This document shows, in pieces, positions 1-6,301 of a stretch of DNA of 6,301 nucleotides (positions within the stretch are counted from its first letter, which is position 1; each line of letters starts with the position of its first letter). Position numbers and translations under genes: made by a program. Under the pieces are notes generated by a model. It was not told the DNA's origin. It searched no databases and saw only the letters and a program-made list of their open reading frames with translations. Source of the stretch: Alphaproteobacteria bacterium (GTDB taxonomy: Bacteria; Pseudomonadota; Alphaproteobacteria; Sphingomonadales; Sphingomonadaceae); NCBI GenBank assembly GCA_028869975.1, contig JAGWQR010000052.1, positions 1 through 6,301 of the forward strand. Reading direction: 5' to 3'.

Positions 1-68
1 CCGCGCTCCGGTGGCAATAATCCACCAATCACTGACCATTCCGCATCACTCAAATCACCCCGACCCAT
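1..68 (-). CDS. IS5-family transposase, N-terminal fragment (runs off window)
   Basis: The minus strand from the ATG at 68-66 encodes MGRGDLSDAEW followed by SVIGGLLPPER, and is open to the window edge. The pattern 'LSDxEWxxIxxLLPP' is the typical N-terminus of IS5-family transposases (DUF4096-type N-terminal domain in front of the DDE nuclease). A good ribosome binding site, GGAGAG (minus strand, 79-74), lies five bases before the ATG, which supports this start. Only 22 complete codons are visible, so neither the DDE catalytic residues nor the integrity of the gene can be judged. The protein would cut and rejoin the ends of its own element. The gene is divergent from the aldo/keto reductase. 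Family assignment is confident despite the short length because the motif is characteristic; the subgroup is not determined. Confidence 0.85.
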   Translation of the reverse strand, partial: MGRGDLSDAEWSVIGGLLPPER

Positions 69-69
69 A

Positions 70-89
70 ACTGCTCTCCAAAAAGCAGT
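70..89 (-). promoter_or_regulatory. Hairpin overlapping the transposase ribosome binding site
   Basis: In the transposase mRNA, ACTGCT (89-84) can pair with AGCAGT (75-70), a perfect 6-bp stem around an 8-base loop. The loop plus the start of the 3' arm contain the GGAGAG Shine-Dalgarno, and the ATG begins one base after the stem. Such a fold would reduce ribosome access, a known way for insertion sequences to limit transposase synthesis. The pairing is seen directly; any regulatory effect is inferred. Confidence 0.4.
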
Positions 90-101
90 CTTGAATCAGA
101 A

Positions 102-131
102 ATCACACCGTTTGGGAATCCCTTTTGTCAA
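102..131 (-). promoter_or_regulatory. Possible sigma-70 promoter for the transposase
   Basis: Reading leftward, a perfect TTGACA (131-126) is followed after 18 bases by TGTGAT (107-102), which matches TATAAT at four of six positions. Transcription would start near 95, giving a leader of about 27 nt before the transposase ATG. If the IS ends at about 122, the -35 box lies in flanking DNA and the promoter was completed by the insertion. The -35 is strong, but the -10 is mediocre and the spacing slightly long, so this is only a candidate. Confidence 0.3.
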
Positions 132-994
132 CATGGCCTAATCCCCCTACCGTCACCCTCAACAACAATGTCGAGATGCCCATCCTCGGTTTTGGCGTGT
201 TTCAGGTGCCCGACCCTGCCGAGTGCGAGCGCAGCGTGCGCGATGCCATTGATGTCGGCTACCGGCTGATCGACACGGCGGCGTCGTATATGAACGAGGC
301 GGCGGTGGGCGCGGCGATCCGGGGCAGCGGCGTGCCGCGCGCCGCGCTTTTCGTCACCACCAAGCTCTGGGTGGAAGACGCTAGTTATGACGGGGCCATG
401 CGCGCGTTTGAGCGCTCGCTCAAGAAGCTCCAGCTCGATTATCTCGACCTCTATCTGATCCACCAGCCCTATGGCGATGTTTATGGGGCCTGGCGCGCGA
501 TGACCGAGCTTTACAAGGCGGGCAAAATTCGCGCCATCGGCGTGAGCAATTTCTACCCCGACCGGATCGTCGATTTCGTGCTGCACAATGACGTGACCCC
601 GGCGGTCAACCAGATTGAGATCCACCCCTTCCACCAGCAGGTCGAGGCGCAGGCGATCCTCGTCGGGAATAAAGTGCAAACCCAAAGCTGGGGACCGTTT
701 GCTGAAGGGCGCAACGGCCTGTTCACCAATGAGACGCTGCTGGCGGTGTCGGCCAAACATGGCCGGAGCGTGGCGCAGGTGGTGCTGCGCTGGCTGATCC
801 AGCGCGACATTGTCGTGATCCCCAAGTCGGTGCGCAAGGAGCGGATGGCCGAGAATTTCGCGGTGTTCGATTTCGCGCTTGATGATGCCGACATGGCCAG
901 CATCGCCACGCTTGACGCGAAAGCGAGCGCCTTTTTCGATCATCGCGATCCGGCGATGGTCAAATGGCTGGGCGAGCGCAAACTGGCGGGGTAA
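125..994 (+). CDS. Aldo/keto reductase, start region disrupted next to an IS
   Basis: This is an NADPH-dependent cytoplasmic oxidoreductase of the aldo/keto reductase superfamily (2,5-diketo-gluconate reductase-like), which reduces aldehydes or ketones to alcohols; the physiological substrate is unknown. Numbered from the TTG at 125, the 289-residue barrel has the N-terminal hairpin (TVTLNN, MPILGFGVF, about 9-26), the catalytic tetrad D50, Y55, K80 and H113, the motifs IGVSNF (138-143) and NQIEIHP (162-168), and the cofactor-phosphate motif IPKSVRKER (232-240). Length and C-terminus (ending WLGERKLAG) are normal for the family. The start is doubtful. TTG at 125 has only a weak GGGAA upstream (114-118), which lies in the presumed IS end. 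ATG at 133 is one base out of frame and stops after two codons. ATG at 176 is in frame but would remove the first hairpin strand. The body is intact, but expression may be lost or reduced. The 3' end overlaps the convergent phosphoesterase gene by 35 bp. Confidence 0.85.
   Translation: MSTWPNPPTVTLNNNVEMPILGFGVFQVPDPAECERSVRDAIDVGYRLIDTAASYMNEAAVGAAIRGSGVPRAALFVTTKLWVEDASYDGAMRAFERSLKKLQLDYLDLYLIHQPYGDVYGAWRAMTELYKAGKIRAIGVSNFYPDRIVDFVLHNDVTPAVNQIEIHPFHQQVEAQAILVGNKVQTQSWGPFAEGRNGLFTNETLLAVSAKHGRSVAQVVLRWLIQRDIVVIPKSVRKERMAENFAVFDFALDDADMASIATLDAKASAFFDHRDPAMVKWLGERKLAG
133..141 (+). other. Probable ancestral aldo/keto reductase start, now frameshifted
   Basis: The sequence reads ATG GCC TAA, so an ATG here meets a stop at once. 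Removing a single base from GCCT (136-139) would give ATG GCC (or GCT) AAT CCC CCT ACC GTC, that is M-A-N-P-P-T-V, joining smoothly to the reductase N-terminus. This suggests that the native start was at 133 and that one extra base has put it out of frame. A sequencing error would look the same. Confidence 0.5.
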
Positions 995-3794
995 GACGGG
1001 CGCGATTTGCACGCAGATCCGCGCCGTCGCGCACTGTGGGGGCGCTGCCGCCACGCATTCCGGCCCAGAGCGCGGCGTTGAAGCGCGGCGTATCGAGTCT
1101 GTCTTCGGTGCGGAAATCCTGGCCTTTCATCGCGGCGGCCCAATAAGCCGCGCTGCGCAGCGGGCAGCCGTTCCGGGCGGTTGCGGGGCCATAAGCGCTG
1201 GCCGGAATGGGAAGTTTAGTGCCCTTGAGCACCGCTGATGCGCGGGCCGTATATGTCCAGTCGCGCTGCTTGAGATCGAACACATCGGCCATCGGCACTG
1301 CCAGCGCATCATTCAAACCCATCGGCTTCAACCCCAGCACGTCTTCAATCGTGCGCAGCATGTTGATCGTGGTGTAACGCGAAGACACAAGCGCTTTCTG
1401 CCTGACATAGGCCCCGAGCACATAGGCGATTGAGCGGCGTGCATCGACATGATCGGCGCCGTTCTGCGCATCATCCTCGATCACGAATACCAGCGTATCC
1501 TTGGCATAAGGCGAGTGTGCCAGCTTCTCCATGACCATGCCGAGTGCATAATCATTGTCGGCCATTTCGGTTTCGACCGTGTTGACGCCATCGATCGCTT
1601 TGTCGAAATCGCCAAAATGATCGTGGCTGAGCCGCAATAATGTGAGGCGCGGCATGGTTTGGCGTGCGATTTGCGCGTCAAATTCGCGAAAATACTCAAG
1701 CACGCGCCAATAATCGGCCATGCGCTGGTCGAACCCGCGATAATAGGGATCGCTCAGATTTTTCAGCGCCGGATCGGCCGCGATGAACACCGGAGTCTTG
1801 CTTGCAAACGGATCATGCAGCGGGGCGACATCGCCCGGCTTGCCGGTTTCGTAGACATTGGCGCTGGCAAAGCCATAGTTGCGTAAGCTCAAGTGTGCGC
1901 GTAGCGCCGCGTTCCAGATATGCCCTTGTCCCGGTTCATCGTCGCGGTCGCCATCGGGATCGGTGACGAGCGCCTTGCCGGGCAGCAAATCGGGATCGTT
2001 GGGCAGATTGGGGAAGGTGGCCTTGCGTTCGGCGCGCGACAGACCTTGCGCAAAGGCACGGTCGGTCTGTTCCGATTCATACGCCAGCCCGCGACCGGCA
2101 TAGTTGACCGGCGCGGTTTTCTCCATCAGATCGGTGGTGCGCGCTGCGGTCGTCCAGGTCCAGCCCGTGCTTGATTGCTCTCCTGAGTCATAGAAATTAT
2201 CGAGCGTGACGAATTGCCGGGCGAGCTGGTGATGGTTGGGCGCAATCGCTTCTCCAAACATGGTCAGCTTCGGGTCGCCATTGCCCACGTCAAGATCCCC
2301 CAGCACCTGATCGTAAGTGCGATTCTCCTTCACGATGAAGATGACATGGCGGATTTTGGCCCGTACGCGTGCCATGATCGCTTCGGCCCTGCGGCGGGCG
2401 GCGGCGTCATTCAACCCGATATTGGCCGCGACCTGCCGCGTAGAGGCGAGCAGCGTGCGCAGTGACGGTGTATTCAGCGTCAGCAAACCGGCTTTCTCAA
2501 GCTGGTAAATATATTGATTGGCGCTGCCGCACGCATCGCTCTGGCCCTTGATGCTGGCCTTGCGCGGGCCGCAGCCTTTCGGGTTCGGCCCCGGCGGCGA
2601 TTTGCGGTTGACGACGAACAGGCGCTTGCCATCGGCGGATACCGCCGCCGCACTCGGATACCAACCGGTCGGCACCAGCCCGATCACGTCCGCCGCATCG
2701 CCACGCGGGCGCACCAATGCGAGTGCGTTGATCCCGCCATCGGTGACGAGCAATGTGCCGCCCGGCCCGCGCGCTATGCTGTTGGGGTTGAGCCCCTTGC
2801 CGAGCGGACGGTCAAGGAAACCTGCCGGGAAGCCAAGGCGCGGCTCGCCGTTCAGCACGGCATGGCGCGTATCGATCATCGCGATCCGGTCATCATTATC
2901 TTCTGTCGCATAAAGCCGCTGCTGGCGTGCATCAAAATAGAGCGCGGTCGGTTCGCCGATGGTGCGGATGCGGTCAACCACATTCACCGAAGCGTTGAAG
3001 ATGAGGAGATAATCAAGCTCGCGGTCGCGCGGGGCGGAAACATAGGCATGGTCATTATCAACCCACACCACACTGAACGGGAATTCGCCGCCCGCAACGC
3101 CCGCATTATTGCTGTTGATTTTGCCGGGGCGCAGATCCTGCTCTGCGATGACGGTGCGGGTCTGCGTGTCGATCAGCGACACCGAATCATTATAATAATT
3201 CGCTACCAGCAGCCGCTTTCCATCGGGTGAGACGGCCACCCCCGCTGCCTGCGGCTGCACATCATTGCCGTTGCCCGCCTTATGGCCGAGCTTGATCGGT
3301 GCGCCGTCTGGCGCAAAACCCGCCGCGCCGCGCGCGAACGCGATCACCGTATCATCAACGCCGCCGCCGACATAGAAATGCTGGCCATCGGGCGCATAGG
3401 CAATCCCCGAGAAGCTGTTGGGCACTTCGAGCGTCTGCTTGTGCTGCGCGCCCGCTGCGCCAATGGCATAGACAAAAATATATTGCCCGGATTGCGCCGC
3501 CACCGGCTTGGCATCAGCCCCGATGAAGCGGTTGAACCCGCTGGTGAGCACCAGCATTTCATGGCCATCGGGTGACACCGCAATCGCCGCCGCGCCATCC
3601 GCCACATAATCCGGATTGGGGCCGGTATGCGTAACAAGTGGCTCGAATGTCGCGCCGGGCGTGGCGAGCGGCGTCAGGCGCTGGTTGGTCGGAAGCTGCT
3701 GTTGGGCATGGCCCGCCGCAGCCGCGAAGAGTAGCGCGGTTGCGAGCGTCCCGCGTGCGGCTTGGATCAACGTCTTTTCAGGTCGGTTCGCCAT
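960..3794 (-). CDS. Exported YVTN beta-propeller/phosphoesterase fusion protein
   Basis: This 944-residue protein belongs to the bifunctional YVTN beta-propeller/alkaline phosphatase-like family, predicted to hydrolyse phosphoric esters in the periplasm; the substrate is unknown. Residues 1-30 form a signal peptide with basic residues, a hydrophobic stretch (TLATALLFAAAA) and a likely cleavage after GHA. Residues about 60-400 hold propeller repeats, with recurring blades such as AVSPDGKRLLVANYYNDSV (187-205) and AVSADGKRLFVVNR (384-397). A helical linker (about 430-480) leads to the phosphoesterase domain with VIFIVKENRTYDQVLGDL (484-501), DNFYDSGEQSSTGW (532-545) and IEDDAQNGADHVDARRS (772-788). 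R786 stands where I recall His in relatives. Cysteines are C408, C422, C877 and C939. ATG at 3794 is chosen because AGGA lies six bases upstream and a proper signal peptide follows; a TTG at 3809 is the alternative. It is probably the last gene after clpA and the hydrolase. Its last 11 codons and stop overlap the reductase gene. Confidence 0.88.
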   Translation of the reverse strand: MANRPEKTLIQAARGTLATALLFAAAAGHAQQQLPTNQRLTPLATPGATFEPLVTHTGPNPDYVADGAAAIAVSPDGHEMLVLTSGFNRFIGADAKPVAAQSGQYIFVYAIGAAGAQHKQTLEVPNSFSGIAYAPDGQHFYVGGGVDDTVIAFARGAAGFAPDGAPIKLGHKAGNGNDVQPQAAGVAVSPDGKRLLVANYYNDSVSLIDTQTRTVIAEQDLRPGKINSNNAGVAGGEFPFSVVWVDNDHAYVSAPRDRELDYLLIFNASVNVVDRIRTIGEPTALYFDARQQRLYATEDNDDRIAMIDTRHAVLNGEPRLGFPAGFLDRPLGKGLNPNSIARGPGGTLLVTDGGINALALVRPRGDAADVIGLVPTGWYPSAAAVSADGKRLFVVNRKSPPGPNPKGCGPRKASIKGQSDACGSANQYIYQLEKAGLLTLNTPSLRTLLASTRQVAANIGLNDAAARRRAEAIMARVRAKIRHVIFIVKENRTYDQVLGDLDVGNGDPKLTMFGEAIAPNHHQLARQFVTLDNFYDSGEQSSTGWTWTTAARTTDLMEKTAPVNYAGRGLAYESEQTDRAFAQGLSRAERKATFPNLPNDPDLLPGKALVTDPDGDRDDEPGQGHIWNAALRAHLSLRNYGFASANVYETGKPGDVAPLHDPFASKTPVFIAADPALKNLSDPYYRGFDQRMADYWRVLEYFREFDAQIARQTMPRLTLLRLSHDHFGDFDKAIDGVNTVETEMADNDYALGMVMEKLAHSPYAKDTLVFVIEDDAQNGADHVDARRSIAYVLGAYVRQKALVSSRYTTINMLRTIEDVLGLKPMGLNDALAVPMADVFDLKQRDWTYTARASAVLKGTKLPIPASAYGPATARNGCPLRSAAYWAAAMKGQDFRTEDRLDTPRFNAALWAGMRGGSAPTVRDGADLRANRARLTPPVCARPAI
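995..1028. other. GC-rich inverted repeat just after the reductase stop codon
   Basis: GGCGCG (999-1004) and CGCGCC (1020-1025) are perfect inverted arms, and GACG (995-998) and CGTC (1025-1028) extend the pairing with a one-base shift. It lies directly behind the aldo/keto reductase stop and inside the C-terminal coding region of the convergent gene. No T-run follows on either strand, so it is not a standard intrinsic terminator. It may slow polymerase or protect an RNA end, or it may be chance in GC-rich coding DNA. Confidence 0.25.
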
Positions 3795-3800
3795 GCCTGT

Positions 3801-3804
3801 TCCT
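3801..3804 (-). promoter_or_regulatory. Ribosome binding site deciding the phosphoesterase start
   Basis: AGGA on the minus strand lies six bases before the ATG at 3794-3792, within the 41-bp gap after the hydrolase stop codon. This spacing favours ATG 3794 over the in-frame TTG at 3809, for which the AGGA would fall inside the coding region. Confidence 0.65.
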
Positions 3805-3835
3805 CGCAATCTTTGTCAGGACTGTGGAGCGCAAA

Positions 3836-4627
3836 TCAGACAATTTGATGACAAACGCCATTTTCAGGCGGGCCGCTCACTGATTCGAGAAACTCGGCAA
3901 TCCGCGCCGCGACCAGCGGCGAACCGCGCTCACCGATGATCCAGTGGCCAAAATCAGGCAGCATGGCGAGTGTCACTGGGCCGGGAATGCGCTTTGCTGT
4001 GGCGCGCGAAACCGGCGGGCAGCAGATGCGGTCATTCTCGCCACAGAGCAGCAGCGTGGGCATGGTCAGGCGCGCATAATCAACCGCCGCCGCGCGGTTC
4101 CGGTCGAGGAAGGGCAGGCCGATTTCAAACGCGACCCGCCCCGAATCGGGCTGCAGTTTGCGATATTCGGTAACGCTTTCTGCCTGCGAAACCCCGTTGC
4201 TGATACCATAATCGGCGGCGTGCATGCTAATCATCGTCGCGCGGTGCCAATAGCCCCATTGGCCGATCACCGGCCACATGGTGCGCAGCGCAGAAGGATA
4301 GGCGCTGAAAATTTTCGCCGATGGGGCGGTGGACAGCAGCACCAGCGCGCGCGGCTGAACACGCGCGGCGAGCTGTTGCGCAAGCAATCCGCCCATCGAA
4401 TGGCCGATAATCACAAGATTTGAATGGGCTTTGGCCTGGGTTTCGAGCGCATCGCCATAATCGGCAAGGCCTAGGCGGGTCAGGTCACCTGCCATGCCGT
4501 CATGGCCGGGCAGTGTGGCGGCGTGAGTGGTAAACCCTTGCGCCTCTAGCGCCGTACGCATCCGATCCCACACGGCAGCGTAAGACCACATGCCATGGAT
4601 GAAGAACAGGGTGGGGCGCGCTGACAT
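3836..4627 (-). CDS. Alpha/beta-fold hydrolase
   Basis: This 263-residue serine hydrolase of the alpha/beta superfamily probably acts on an ester, lactone or similar bond; the substrate cannot be deduced. The visible elements are the oxyanion-hole segment FFIHGMW (8-14), the conserved LPGHD (39-43), the nucleophile elbow GHSMGG (75-80, Ser77), the acid loop LLLCGENDR (192-200, Asp199) and the catalytic His228 in DFGHWI. The triad is complete, there is no signal peptide, and the length is normal, so a soluble cytoplasmic enzyme is expected. The lid region (about 105-160) is rich in Trp, Tyr and Met, suggesting a hydrophobic substrate pocket (inference). The ATG lies only 7 bp after the clpA stop codon with no clear Shine-Dalgarno, so translation is probably coupled to clpA. 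The last 13 residues after SV form a loose tail. Confidence 0.88.
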   Translation of the reverse strand: MSARPTLFFIHGMWSYAAVWDRMRTALEAQGFTTHAATLPGHDGMAGDLTRLGLADYGDALETQAKAHSNLVIIGHSMGGLLAQQLAARVQPRALVLLSTAPSAKIFSAYPSALRTMWPVIGQWGYWHRATMISMHAADYGISNGVSQAESVTEYRKLQPDSGRVAFEIGLPFLDRNRAAAVDYARLTMPTLLLCGENDRICCPPVSRATAKRIPGPVTLAMLPDFGHWIIGERGSPLVAARIAEFLESVSGPPENGVCHQIV

Positions 4628-4634
4628 GCGTTGC

Positions 4635-6301
4635 TTACGCGCCCGCTTTCACCTTTGCCTTCCCGCCTTTTCTGCCCTTTTTGGGTGGGGCAGCGGTGAT
4701 CTCGAAGCTGGGTGCGCCGTCCTTGATGTGCACGTGCACCTCGCCGCCATGGACGAGTTTGCCGAACAGCAGTTCCTCGGCGAGCGCCTGCTTGATCTTC
4801 TCCTGGATGAGCCGCGCCATCGGGCGTGCGCCATAGAGCTTGTCATAGCCCTTGGCGGTGAGCCATTCGCGCGCGTCATCATCAAGCTTGATGTGGACAT
4901 CGCGGTCGGCCAACTGCAATTCAAGCTGGAGAATGAACTTGTCGACCACGCGCGCCACCACCTCGTGCGGCAGATAGGCGAACGGCACAATCGCATCGAG
5001 CCGGTTGCGGAATTCGGGGGTGAACATCTTCTTCACCGCCTCGTCGCCGGCATCTTCCTTCGAAACATCGCCAAAGCCAATCCCCTCACGCGCCATATCC
5101 TGCGCGCCCGCATTGGTCGTCATAATCAGGATGACGTTACGGAAATCGACTTGCTTGCCGTGCTGGTCGGTCAATTTGCCATGATCCATGACCTGCAACA
5201 GGATGTTGAACAAATCAGGGTGCGCTTTCTCGATTTCGTCGAGCAACAGCACGCAGTGCGGCTGCTGATCCACCGCATCGGTCAAGAGCCCGCCCTGGTC
5301 ATAACCGACATAGCCCGGCGGTGCGCCAATCAGGCGCGAAACCGAGTGCCGCTCCATATATTCGCTCATGTCAAAGCGCTGGAGCGGAATCCCTAGAATC
5401 GAGGCGAGCTGCCGTGCGACCTCGGTTTTGCCCACACCGGTCGGCCCGGTGAACAGATAATTGCCGATCGGCTTGTCGGGATCGCGCAAGCCCGCGCGGG
5501 AGAGCTTGATCGCCGAGGACAGCCGCTCAATCGCCTCATCCTGCCCGAACACGACGCGCTTCAAGTCGGTTTCGAGCGTTTTGAGCGCGGCAGTATCGTC
5601 TGCCGACACAGTTTTGGGCGGGATACGCGCCATCGTCGCAATCACCGCCTCGATTTCCTTGGGCGTGATGAGCTTCTTGCGCTTGTTGGGCGGCACCAGC
5701 ATCTGCATCGCGCCAACCTCGTCGATCACGTCAATCGCCTTGTCGGGCAGCTTGCGATCGTTGATGTAGCGCGCGGAAAGCTCCACCGCCGTCTTGATTG
5801 CGTCGGGCGTGTAGCGGACATGGTGGTGCGCCTCGAACGCCGAGCGCAGCCCGGCGAGGATTTTGATCGAATCCTCCAGCGTCGGCTCATTGACATCAAT
5901 CTTCTGGAAGCGGCGCAGCAGCGCGCGATCCTTCTCGAAATGGTTGCGGAATTCCTTGTAGGTCGTCGAGCCGATGCAACGAATCTGCCCGCCCGAGAGC
6001 GCGGGTTTGAGCAGGTTCGAGGCATCCATCGCGCCGCCTGACGTTGCGCCCGCACCAATCACGGTATGGATTTCGTCGATGAACAGGATCGCGTGGGGCA
6101 GCTTTTCCAGTTCCGCCACCACCGCCTTCAGCCGCTCCTCGAAATCACCGCGATAGCGCGTCCCGGCCAGCAGCGCGCCCATATCCAGCGCGAAGATGGT
6201 GGCGTTCAGCAGCACCTCCGGCACATCGCCGTCGATGATGCGCTTGGCCAGCCCCTCGGCGATGGCGGTTTTGCCCACACCGGGGTCGCCCACATAAAGC
6301 G
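4635..6301 (-). CDS. clpA: ATP-dependent Clp protease ATP-binding subunit ClpA (5' part missing)
   Basis: ClpA is the hexameric AAA+ unfoldase that feeds proteins into the ClpP peptidase in the cytoplasm. About 554 C-terminal residues are visible; the N-domain and the start of AAA module 1 lie beyond the window edge. Positions are numbered from the Val codon at 6293. Module 1 has Walker A GDPGVGKT (2-9), Walker B LFIDE (70-74) and arginines of LLRRF (125-129). Module 2 has Walker A GPTGVGKT (283-290), Walker B LLLDE (349-353), sensor 1 TTNAGA (392-397), the arginine-finger segment FRNRLD (428-433) and sensor 2 GARPM (488-492). The ClpP-docking loop is IGF (405-407), as expected for ClpA rather than ClpB. 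ClpB's long middle domain is absent, which also rules out that paralogue. The C-terminus ends in a Lys/Gly/Ala-rich tail (about 536-552). The GTG at 6293 is not the start: the frame continues upstream as L-Y-V-GDPGVGKT. The stop is 7 bp before the hydrolase gene. Confidence 0.96.
   Translation of the reverse strand, partial: LYVGDPGVGKTAIAEGLAKRIIDGDVPEVLLNATIFALDMGALLAGTRYRGDFEERLKAVVAELEKLPHAILFIDEIHTVIGAGATSGGAMDASNLLKPALSGGQIRCIGSTTYKEFRNHFEKDRALLRRFQKIDVNEPTLEDSIKILAGLRSAFEAHHHVRYTPDAIKTAVELSARYINDRKLPDKAIDVIDEVGAMQMLVPPNKRKKLITPKEIEAVIATMARIPPKTVSADDTAALKTLETDLKRVVFGQDEAIERLSSAIKLSRAGLRDPDKPIGNYLFTGPTGVGKTEVARQLASILGIPLQRFDMSEYMERHSVSRLIGAPPGYVGYDQGGLLTDAVDQQPHCVLLLDEIEKAHPDLFNILLQVMDHGKLTDQHGKQVDFRNVILIMTTNAGAQDMAREGIGFGDVSKEDAGDEAVKKMFTPEFRNRLDAIVPFAYLPHEVVARVVDKFILQLELQLADRDVHIKLDDDAREWLTAKGYDKLYGARPMARLIQEKIKQALAEELLFGKLVHGGEVHVHIKDGAPSFEITAAPPKKGRKGGKAKVKAGA

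Larger units (their letters stand above)
1..122 (-). mobile_element. End of an IS5-family insertion sequence (partial)
   Basis: This is the transposase-proximal end of an insertion sequence whose remainder lies left of the window. It is recognised from the encoded transposase N-terminus (see next entry) and the short AT-richer leader, which contrasts with the GC-rich genes that follow. The outer limit is placed at about 122, where the minus strand begins GGGATTCCC (114-122), the kind of terminus expected about 50 bp before the transposase start codon in this family. The boundary is inferred: the other IS end and the target duplication cannot be seen, so it could be off by roughly 15 bp. The element lies immediately upstream of the aldo/keto reductase and probably replaced that gene's native upstream region. 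Confidence 0.75.

Noticed and set aside
176..178. ATG at 176 as the aldo/keto reductase start
   Set aside because: It lacks a ribosome site and would remove a conserved N-terminal strand; kept only as a fallback if the upstream start is dead.
128..1054. Long minus-strand open frame (308 codons) opposite the aldo/keto reductase
   Set aside because: It mirrors the reductase codons, has a His/Arg-rich composition with no recognisable domain, and the opposite strand has an unmistakable enzyme.
2514..3230. Plus-strand open frame of 238 codons inside the phosphoesterase gene
   Set aside because: It is antisense to well-recognised propeller repeats; its Arg/Ala/Ile-rich product resembles no family and results from GC-rich codon bias.
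3795..3809. TTG at 3809 as the phosphoesterase start
   Set aside because: The Shine-Dalgarno AGGA lies downstream of it and fits ATG 3794, which also begins a clean signal peptide.
4590..5396. Plus-strand open frame of 268 codons opposite clpA
   Set aside because: It is a shadow of strongly conserved ClpA sequence with no domain of its own.
6291..6293. GTG at 6293 as the clpA start
   Set aside because: It falls at the Walker A motif and the frame continues upstream as L-Y-V, so it is an internal Val codon.
1..6301. CRISPR arrays, tRNA or rRNA genes, toxin-antitoxin or defence genes
   Set aside because: No direct-repeat array, tRNA-like fold or such protein was seen; beyond position 125 the window is nearly all accounted for by four ordinary genes.

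Overview
The window looks like a chromosomal segment of a GC-rich alphaproteobacterium, most likely a sphingomonad (Sphingomonadales). This is inferred from codon use, the style of the ClpA and beta-propeller/phosphoesterase proteins, and the type of IS5-family transposase; no rRNA or other taxonomic marker is present.

Layout: (1) Positions 1 to about 122 are the end of an IS5-family insertion sequence, noticeably more AT-rich than the rest. It carries the first 22 codons of a transposase read leftward (minus strand) out of the window. (2) An aldo/keto reductase gene (125-994, plus strand) directly abuts the IS. Its body is intact with all four catalytic residues, but its start region looks damaged: the only nearby ATG (133) is one base out of frame, so translation in the correct frame would need a TTG right at the IS junction or an internal ATG. 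(3) Three genes run on the minus strand in the order clpA (4635 to beyond 6301, 5' end outside the window), an alpha/beta hydrolase (3836-4627) and an exported YVTN beta-propeller/phosphoesterase (960-3794). Gaps are 7 and 41 bp, so they probably form one transcription unit. Its last gene runs convergently into the 3' end of the aldo/keto reductase and overlaps it by 35 bp.

How the genes relate: ClpA is the unfoldase partner of ClpP in cytoplasmic proteolysis. The hydrolase is a small cytoplasmic serine hydrolase of unknown substrate, and the propeller/phosphoesterase is a predicted periplasmic phosphoric-ester hydrolase. No shared pathway can be read from the sequence; the arrangement looks like housekeeping and metabolic genes. 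No convincing new system is present. The points worth a second look are the IS/aldo-keto reductase junction, signals around the transposase start, an Arg replacing an expected His in the phosphoesterase, and the convergent gene overlap. Essentially all of the window beyond position 125 is coding; there is no gene-free stretch above 300 bases.
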